From: Methanosarcina sp. UBA5
Lineage (GTDB): Archaea; Halobacteriota; Methanosarcinia; Methanosarcinales; Methanosarcinaceae
DNA length: 21,772 nt
Reading direction: 5' to 3'
NCBI RefSeq assembly: GCF_002505485.1
Contig: NZ_DAVG01000016.1
Location: forward strand, 1 to 21,772
Below the pieces are notes generated by a model. It did no database searches, had not been told where the DNA came from, and saw nothing but the letters and a program-made list of their open reading frames with translations. Every line of letters begins with the position of its first letter. Within the stretch, counting starts at the first letter, position 1. Of the stretch, positions 16,290 to 21,772 are shown in pieces. A program made the position numbers and the translations under genes.

Positions 16290-16990
16290 ATGTGTGGAGC
16301 ATATGGACTTTCAGTACGAAATATACAAAATCTTACTGATAAATTTTATATTGTAAATGCTTTAGATAATTTCAAACCAAGGTGGAACATCAGACCAGGA
16401 CAATCAAATCCTGTTATCGTAAGTCAAGGAAATAAGGAAATTGAGTTAATGGTTTGGGGATACTACTTCACTTTGCCGCTGATGATCAATATAAATACAA
16501 AACAATAAATGCTAAAGCTGAAACAGTTGATACGTTACCTATATTCCGTCACTCGTTTGTTAAGAAACGTTGTCTTGTACCTGCTACCGGATTTTACGAA
16601 CCAGATAAAATTAATTTTATAAAACAACTCTTCCCCTGACACTACTTCAAGATAAAAGATAACTCAATTTTTTCCTCTGCTGGACTGTATGATGTTTGGA
16701 AAAATAAAAACAACGGGAAAGAAAGACCCAGTTACTTGATCATTACTACAGTACCTAATAAGATTGTTGGCAAATATCATGATCGAATGCCTGTTATTTT
16801 AGAAAAAGAGGATGAAGACATAGGGTTAGATCCTGATATTGATGAAGCGAGTCAGCTTCGCCCATTATTTAAGCCCTTTCCGGATGACAAATTGGAAAAA
16901 TGGGAAGTTGGAGCTAAAGCGAGAAATCTGAGAAACGATTCTCCCGAAGTTATTGAGCCACTTAAAAATAAACAACGAAACTTGTTTTAA
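16290..16990 (+). pseudogene. SRAP-domain protein (YedK/HMCES-like), broken
   Basis: SRAP proteins use Cys2 to cross-link abasic sites in single-stranded DNA. The start MCGAYGLSVR keeps Cys2. KPRWNIRPGQSNPVIVSQGN and IELMVWG follow; the frame then shifts near 16455 to TINAKAETVDTLPIFRHSFV, KKRCLVPATGFYEPDKINFI, an in-frame TGA at 16637-16639, HYFKIKDNSIFSSAGLYDVW, YLIITTVPNKIVGKYHDRMP and VILEKEDEDIGL. The N-A-K-A-E-T, G-F-Y-E and H-D-R-M-P blocks contain the conserved Asn, Glu and His of the family. One apparent single-base deletion and one stop inactivate an otherwise complete gene of about 230 codons. It starts just outside an IS end, so insertion may have altered its promoter. Confidence 0.85.
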
Positions 16991-17293
16991 GCACTAAACA
17001 GAAATGAAGTACAGGTATTATGTATAAGACATTACGATAATTCAGTTAAGATCTGGAGGAGCGCTGAAAAAAGATGTGAAGGAGCGATATAGAGTCTCAA
17101 GGCTGAGTCCTCCGGAATCCTAAAGGAACTATAAAAATATTTTACAGCCATAATTAATACTGCCTTTTCTAAATTTTCACTTAGGCAGGTTTTTGTAAAA
17201 GAAATTAATATCCAGAAACTTCCTTTCACCCAAAATATCTTTTTCGCTCAGTTAGAGAACGTATTTTAAAATTAGTTAAAGTGGCGTCCTTGA
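16991..17293. other. Intergenic, no feature recognised
   Basis: AT-rich sequence between two pseudogenes. A stretch around 17070-17110 can be read as KDVKERYRVSRLSPPES on the plus strand but stops at once and was not recognised. No RNA or repeat is seen. Confidence 0.4.
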
Positions 17294-17986
17294 GAACTCT
17301 GGCAAATTTTAACTAGCCTGGGAACTATTGAACGGCGCATCAGACAGTTTCAGAAAATTGTGCAGTTACATCATCTTAACATTTCCAAGGTCGAATTATT
17401 AGAGCCAAATGAGATTGAAGAACTACTACCTGGAATTTTTGCCGCAGACTTCTATAATCATTTTGGCGAAAACTCGAAATTCTACATCTTTATTGACACT
17501 TACGAAGCTCTCTGGGATGGTCCGAGGAATAAAGGTAGTTTTCATGAAAAAGATAAATGGATAAGAGATAACCTTATCCAAAACATGCTTGGGGTTTCTT
17601 AGGTAATCTGTGGACGAGAGAGATTACTATGGGTTACAGAATGTGATCCTGAGTGGGATATGTATCTAGAACAACATTCAGTAGACGAACTTCCAGAAAG
17701 CTATTGCCAAGTATTTCTAAGAGAGTCTGGAATTGATAACAAAAGTATCCAAGATATAATTATTAAAGCTAGCGAAGGAGTTCCTTACTACCTTAATCTG
17801 TCTGTTGATATCTATGAAAAAATAAAAGTCTACAAAAAAAGAGAGCCTACTCCCGAGGACTTCGGTAAGACACAACCAGAAATTTTCAATACATTTGTGA
17901 AATATTTGGGTTGCAATGAAATTCGAGCACTGGAAATACTCTCAGCACCTAATTTTTGGGATCACAACCTGTTCTATATTATCTGA
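17294..17986 (+). pseudogene. STAND/AAA-type ATPase fragment (TPR-protein family) with in-frame UAG
   Basis: One frame runs from just after a TGA at 17291. It reads SLGTIERRIRQFQKIVQLHH, ELLPGIFAADFYNHFGENS, then FYIFIDTYEALWDG, a hydrophobic strand ending in D that looks like Walker B. It continues to DKWIRDNLIQNMLGVS, a UAG at 17600-17602, VICGRERLLW, CDPEWDMYLEQHSVDELPES, KASEGVPYYLNLSVDIYEKI and NTFVKYLGCNEIRALEILSA. Known relatives in methanogens are large STAND NTPases ending in TPR repeats; at the UAG they have W, so TGG changed to TAG. The P-loop part (N-terminal) and all TPR repeats are missing. The end is scrambled by a 23-bp tandem duplication and it runs into the DUF72 gene. Confidence 0.7.
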
Positions 17987-18013
17987 AGAACCTGTTCTAT
18001 GTTATCTGAAGAA
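17968..18013. repeat. 23-bp tandem duplication
   Basis: CCTGTTCTATATTATCTGAA (plus GAA) at 17968-17990 is repeated at 17991-18013 with one change (A to G). Being 23 bp, it shifts the frame and creates the stop that ends the ATPase fragment. Confidence 0.85.
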
Positions 18014-18116
18014 TCTTATGTTACCTGATAACTCAGTAAAATCGTATTGTAGTAAAATAAGTAAGGGGAAACCAAAAATAGATCTGCTATCAGACCGATA
18101 TATGAAAGGGGACTGT

Positions 18117-18800
18117 ATGGATGCATGTGTGGGCACAAGCGGCTGGTATTATGATTGGAATAAAAAGAGAAACCTTGATTGGTTTATCCAGAACTCCGGG
18201 CTGAACAGTGTTGAACTTAATGCCAGTTTTTACAGGTTTCCCTCGCCTGAGCAGATTGAAGGCTGGAACAGGAAGGGAACGGGACTCCGATGGAGCATAA
18301 AGGTACACAGGTCTATAACCCACTGGCGACAACTCAGTGAAAATTCCCTGGAAATCCTGGAAAGTTTCCTTGAGCTTTTCGAACCCATGGATCATTTTGT
18401 TGATTTTTACCTCTTTCAGGTACCTCCAAAGTTTGATGATGTCGAAAGGGTGCTCAGGTTTGCAGAAGCCGCAAAACTCGGGAAGAGGTTTGCCCTGGAG
18501 ATCAGGAATAAAGCGCTGCTAGGAAATGACGAGGCATGTGCAGAGCTTATGGGAAAAGTGACCCTTGTGTCCGTAGACTCGCCCGACTACAGGAACCGCA
18601 TCTTCCCCGGAAAAACCGTGTACATGAGGATGCACGGAAGGGACAGATGGTACAGTTATAATTATTCCCAGGAAGAAATTAGCAAAACTATCAGGAAAAT
18701 TCATGTATTCGGGCCTGAGAAGACCTATATTTATTTCAATAACGACCATAATATGCTGGAAAATGCAAGAACGGCGTTGAAAGTCTTCTCAGGTTTGTAA
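18117..18800 (+). CDS. DUF72 family protein (YecE-like, TIM-barrel)
   Basis: A 227-aa protein typical in size for DUF72. The N-terminal CVGTSGWYYDWN is the family hallmark, followed by LNSVELNASFYRFPSPEQIE, RWSIKVHRSITHWRQL, HFVDFYLFQVPPKF, KRFALEIRNKALLGND, TVYMRMHGRDRWYSYNYSQE and YIYFNNDHNMLENARTALKV. The frame is open well upstream (to 17916), but that extension is translated debris of the neighbouring ATPase fragment in another frame. ATG 18117 is chosen because it lies just before the GTSGWYYDW motif and AAGGGG sits 6 nt upstream; ATG 18102 is an alternative. DUF72 is widespread in bacteria and archaea and its reaction is unknown. It probably sits in a single-gene unit with a hairpin after the stop. 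Confidence 0.9.
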   Translation: MDACVGTSGWYYDWNKKRNLDWFIQNSGLNSVELNASFYRFPSPEQIEGWNRKGTGLRWSIKVHRSITHWRQLSENSLEILESFLELFEPMDHFVDFYLFQVPPKFDDVERVLRFAEAAKLGKRFALEIRNKALLGNDEACAELMGKVTLVSVDSPDYRNRIFPGKTVYMRMHGRDRWYSYNYSQEEISKTIRKIHVFGPEKTYIYFNNDHNMLENARTALKVFSGL

Positions 18801-18803
18801 ACC

Positions 18804-18830
18804 TTGAATTAATTCCTTAATTCAAAAAAG
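18804..18830 (+). terminator. Inverted repeat after the DUF72 gene
   Basis: TTGAATTAA and TTAATTCAA form a 9-bp stem around TTCC, beginning 4 nt after the TAA. It is followed by A-rich rather than T-rich sequence, so it may stabilise the transcript end rather than terminate it. Confidence 0.35.
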
Positions 18831-19070
18831 CCTGGTTTATCCTGAAAGAAATGATTGTACTCAGTGGAGTTAGTTCTCATTTTTCTTGTTAACCAGAGAA
18901 GTTCTGTTTTGATTGTTAACCTTTATTATGAATAAATTATTATATTAAAAGGTATATTCAAAGGTTAGTATGGAGATTCTGAGGAGTTAAAAATCAGGTG
19001 CCTCAAAATCAAAAACGAATTTTTGAGAATCCAACCCACAACAAAGAAACCATTTTACCCAGAATTCCCT

Positions 19071-19080
19071 ATATATATAA
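19071..19080 (+). promoter_or_regulatory. TATA box of the specificity-domain gene
   Basis: ATATATATAA is centred about 23-25 bp before ATG 19097, consistent with leaderless transcription from that codon. A competing start, GTG 18998 with GAGGAG upstream, would put this element inside the coding region. Confidence 0.45.
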
Positions 19081-19096
19081 AAAAGAAGTGAAATAT

Positions 19097-20191
19097 ATGT
19101 TCTGGAGTAAGGACTATATTGTAGAAAGGCTGAGCAAAATCCCTAGAACCCTGGAAGACATCTCAATAGAAGTTTTTGAAGGTGTATCCCCCACAAGCGA
19201 TTTTTTACAAAAAGCTGGCCTTTCAAGCAAGAACTGCACAGATGCATCCTACGCCTGCAGAGATTCCCACATAAATGTGAGCATACACCAGGCAGGTATG
19301 GAAAAGGAACTCATGTACCCTTATGTAGACAATACCATCTCGAACGAATTTGCGGTTCAGCCAACTCAGTACCAGTTTATGCTGCCTTATGAAATCCTTG
19401 ACAATAACATAAGGAAAGAATACAGGATATTTCAGCCCGAGGAACTGAAAGCAAAGTTTCCTGTAGCTTATAAACATCTAATGGAAATCAAAAAAGAGTC
19501 GGAGACCGAAAAACAGGAATTCGTTTCGGCTGACTACCGTTTTGAAAACGAAAGTTTCCTGCGGTATATAAACACACCTAAAATCATCATTACCAGCAAC
19601 TCCCGCATGCAGGCCTCATATGACCCGGCCGGAAAGAACGTTTTTGCAAACGGAGTAGGAGTTGTTCTCGGAGATCCCACACTCTATCTTTATGTCACGG
19701 CTGTACTCAATTCTTCGATATCAAAGGCTTTTCCTGAGATCTGGAGCCGTGAAGGGGTACAGAGCAGAGACAAACTTAATTCACAAATGCTGAAAAGGTT
19801 CCCAATTGCATTCCCTAAAAAAGAGAATACCGAGAAAGTTATAAGCACAATCTCCCGTTACCTGATTTATCTGAACAGGCAAAAACAGATGGCAAAAGCC
19901 TATGCAATACCCGGTTACCAGGAACTTATTGACTTCTACAAGAGAATTTCGGATCTTCTGGTTCTGGACACATACATCACGAATGACCTTGATCCAAAAC
20001 TTCTTGACGTCCTTGCCGAAAACATCACGGCATCCGATGGAAGATTCGAATACAGTGACGACATAAATCTCCTGATCGGACTGCAGGAAATAAAGAAGAA
20101 TATTCTGAGTTCTCCGGACTTTGGGAATTGCAGGTTCAGTAACGAGTTCACAAACATTCTCGCAACTCTGAAAAACAACACTGTCTGGTAA
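19097..20191 (+). CDS. Orphan TaqI-type C-terminal specificity-domain protein
   Basis: A 364-aa protein from ATG 19097 (397 aa if GTG 18998 is used). It resembles the C-terminal target-recognition half of type IIG/Eco57I-TaqI-like DNA methyltransferases. LSKIPRTLEDISIEVFEGVS is the entry motif (usually L.d...i..GI.T). SYACRDSHINVSIHQAG and ELMYPYVDNTISNEFAVQPT follow (the R/DI.ry region and a Y-P-Y strand). Next are FQPEELKAKFPVAYKHLMEI, PKIIITSNSRMQASYDPAGK and YLYVTAVLNSSISKAFPEIW, then SRDKLNSQMLKRFPIAFP, the usual end of such domains, and a C-terminal helical part. There is no SAM-binding motif and no NPPY catalytic motif, and no methyltransferase lies beside it. It is intact, so it may recognise DNA on its own or assist a methyltransferase encoded elsewhere. 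TATA box at 19071 supports ATG 19097. Confidence 0.7.
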   Translation: MFWSKDYIVERLSKIPRTLEDISIEVFEGVSPTSDFLQKAGLSSKNCTDASYACRDSHINVSIHQAGMEKELMYPYVDNTISNEFAVQPTQYQFMLPYEILDNNIRKEYRIFQPEELKAKFPVAYKHLMEIKKESETEKQEFVSADYRFENESFLRYINTPKIIITSNSRMQASYDPAGKNVFANGVGVVLGDPTLYLYVTAVLNSSISKAFPEIWSREGVQSRDKLNSQMLKRFPIAFPKKENTEKVISTISRYLIYLNRQKQMAKAYAIPGYQELIDFYKRISDLLVLDTYITNDLDPKLLDVLAENITASDGRFEYSDDINLLIGLQEIKKNILSSPDFGNCRFSNEFTNILATLKNNTVW

Positions 20192-20820
20192 GAGAAAAAA
20201 CTCAGCCAGCCCCTGATTTATTTTCTTTATCGGCTGTTCTGACATTTTATTTTCCAGACACTTTGACTTTCCATTTTCCGGATTTTCGATTTTCTTATTT
20301 TCCGGATGTCTCGGCTTTTTATTCTCAGTACACTCTGAATTCTCTTTTTCGAATACTACGATTCCTGGCCTGAATTCTGTGAGCTGATGCTACAACTAAG
20401 GGGCTGATACTATGTTGAGAGGAGCACGCCGTTTTCTTAGCTTAAGGCGACAGGAACCATAGAGATAAAAAGTAATTCTCAAAATCCTATCCGATCGATC
20501 CTGTTAGGCCTCCACGGAATCGACCTCCATAAAAAATATAAAATTTTTAATATATAACATTAATCAGATACAGATTGACTATCCAAATAAAACCGAAAGA
20601 GAGTAAATAAACAGAGAATATGCAGAGAATACTCCGAAAATAGACATAAAAGCTGTAAAAACATTTTTTCCGTAAAAACACGTAAAAAACAATATATACG
20701 AGCGGTTCCTTTCCTTAATGAATTATGACACAACAGAATTAAAAAATAATTAAATTATATTTTCTTATCAGGTTTTAGCTTTTCAGATTATTTTCAGTAA
20801 TTGGCAGAAAAAGGATTCAA
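20192..20820. other. Intergenic, T-rich tracts, no gene
   Basis: The stretch 20210-20320 is T-rich on the plus strand with repeated ATTTTCCGGAT motifs (two copies near 20273 and 20297), and probably contains the 3' end of the preceding transcript. From 20540 it is AT-rich; TTAAATTATATTTTC at 20750-20764 is the likely promoter of the next gene. I see no ORF or structured RNA with confidence. Confidence 0.45.
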
Positions 20821-21729
20821 ATGACAATCAAATGTAAAAAATGCAATCATGAAGCCATCGTTTTTCAGAAATATTCTGGGATGCACCTCTGCAAGAAACA
20901 TTTTGTAGAAGATGTCGAGAGGAAAATCAAACTGACAATTCGAAAAGAGTATAGCATCCACAAAAATGATGTGATAGCTGTTGCCCTGAGCGGGGGTAAG
21001 GACAGCTCTGTTGCCCTCTATGTAATGCACAAAATTCTGGGAAATAGGCCGGACATTGAAATAGTTGCAATTTCGGTGGACGAGGGAATACATGGATACC
21101 GCCCCCATTCCCTCGAAGTTGCAAAAAGCCTCACGAAGATGCTCGGGGTGCGGCATATCATAAAGTCCTTCAAAGAAGTACACGGAGTAACTATGGACGA
21201 GCTGGCTGCAATGGACCGGGAAAAAGGCGCATGCAGCTACTGCGGCGTTCTCAGGAAAAACATTCTTAATAGAACTGCGCTTGAAATCGGGGCAACAAAA
21301 CTCGTTACAGGGCATAACCTAGATGATGAAGCCCAGACAATTCTTCTCAACCACTTAAGGGGAGATATGGAGCGCATGGTCAGGCTTGCCCCGCCTGCAG
21401 CTATTGAAGGTCTGGTCTTGCGGGCAAAACCCCTGAGGAATATCCCTGAGAAAGAAGTGGCACTCTATGCCCTTGTAAATTCCCTTCCTGTGGACTTCAG
21501 CGAATGCCCGTATGCAGGAGAAGCTTTACGAGGAGAGATTAGGGAGCTTCTGAACAACTTTGAGGCAAAACATCCGGGAACCAAATATTCTCTGCTCAGG
21601 GGCTTTGACAAGCTTGCAAGAGCACTTATTAAGGAAATGCCGCCCGCAAAAATCGGAAAATGCAGGATTTGCGGGGAGACCTGCACTGAGGATGTGTGCC
21701 AGACCTGCAAATTGCTCGGCCGGGCTTAA
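20821..21729 (+). CDS. tRNA-thiolation protein, NcsA/TtuA family (TIGR00269)
   Basis: A 302-aa ATP-dependent tRNA 2-thiouridine synthetase-type protein. N-terminal zinc ligands are C5, C8, C24 and H27 (KCKKCNHE, LCKKH). The PP-loop is ALSGGKDSSVAL (S57-S63). A conserved CSYC gives C138 and C141, and ECPYA gives C229: the three cysteines that hold a [4Fe-4S] cluster in this family. TGHNLDDEAQTILLNHLRGD at 163-182 is the catalytic core, and a second zinc site, C281, C284, C293 and C296 (CRICGETCTEDVCQTC), closes the protein. It likely activates the tRNA uridine as an adenylate and transfers sulfur from a ubiquitin-like carrier (SAMP/Urm1-like). In mesophilic archaea this family thiolates wobble U34. 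AAAGGA 5-6 nt upstream supports ATG 20821. All key residues are present. Confidence 0.92.
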   Translation: MTIKCKKCNHEAIVFQKYSGMHLCKKHFVEDVERKIKLTIRKEYSIHKNDVIAVALSGGKDSSVALYVMHKILGNRPDIEIVAISVDEGIHGYRPHSLEVAKSLTKMLGVRHIIKSFKEVHGVTMDELAAMDREKGACSYCGVLRKNILNRTALEIGATKLVTGHNLDDEAQTILLNHLRGDMERMVRLAPPAAIEGLVLRAKPLRNIPEKEVALYALVNSLPVDFSECPYAGEALRGEIRELLNNFEAKHPGTKYSLLRGFDKLARALIKEMPPAKIGKCRICGETCTEDVCQTCKLLGRA

Positions 21730-21750
21730 AAATAAAAGATAAAACGAAAT

Positions 21751-21772
21751 TAAAACTAAAACTAAAACTAAA
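21751..21772. repeat. Simple TAAAAC repeat at window edge
   Basis: TAAAAC is repeated about 3.7 times up to the last base, so the full extent is not visible. Confidence 0.6.

Noticed and set aside
17032..17229. 65-aa minus-strand ORF
   Set aside because: No ribosome-binding site, no recognisable family and it lies in decayed sequence.
17916..18116. 67-residue N-terminal extension of the DUF72 protein
   Set aside because: It overlaps the end of the ATPase fragment in another frame and the 23-bp duplication, and does not resemble DUF72.
20380..20430. C/D-box-like RNA (GCTGATGCTA ... GGCTGATACTA)
   Set aside because: The C and D motifs do not match well enough and no terminal stem is visible.

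Overview
The window looks like archaeal DNA, most probably from a Methanosarcina or close relative. It is AT-rich. Several genes have a TATA-like box about 25 bp before a leaderless start. It carries a PGF-pre-PGF/PKD/YVTN surface protein, a Y-family polymerase ending in a PCNA-binding-like tail, an archaeal NcsA/TtuA-type tRNA thiolation protein, and many degraded genes of types common in Methanosarcina. The genus assignment is inference from gene content; no rRNA or other species marker is present.

Layout. Positions 1-4450 are mostly gene debris: a PKD-domain fragment (minus, 419-646), a possible 27-aa ORF, a 68-bp repeat array (1143-1330), a transposase fragment, a broken pentapeptide-repeat membrane protein (to 2908), one intact small gene (3254-3466, minus) and a broken C-terminal part of an MJ0619/Tes-like radical SAM protein (3818-4445). 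Positions 4450-7250 hold a 16-bp repeat array, a DUF2173 protein (minus), an M23-like protein without its catalytic histidine, and a frameshifted cysteine-rich protein. A truncated tRNA-Leu copy precedes an intact tRNA-Leu(UAA) at 7617-7701.

Positions 7738-11148 (minus) encode the largest gene, a 1136-aa envelope protein with two seven-unit beta-propellers, three PKD domains, a PGF-pre-PGF domain and a C-terminal membrane anchor. A stray YVTN fragment lies upstream on the opposite strand. Then come dinB (minus) and a broken DUF3786 gene (minus). A roughly 2.9-kb segment (13371-16238) is bounded by inverted GGACTTACGC ends and holds an intact SulP anion transporter plus a decayed, C-terminally truncated transposase. 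A broken SRAP gene follows, then a broken STAND/TPR-type ATPase fragment running into an intact DUF72 gene, an orphan TaqI-type specificity-domain protein, and an intact tRNA-thiolation gene at the right edge.

Taken together, intact housekeeping genes (tRNA-Leu, dinB, DUF72, thiolase) and envelope or transport genes (surface protein, SulP) are separated by a high density of pseudogenes and transposon remnants. No multi-gene operon is evident; most intact genes have their own promoter. I see no CRISPR array, rRNA or complete IS. Three in-frame UAG codons interrupt or end otherwise continuous reading frames, which is notable because Methanosarcina can decode UAG as pyrrolysine.
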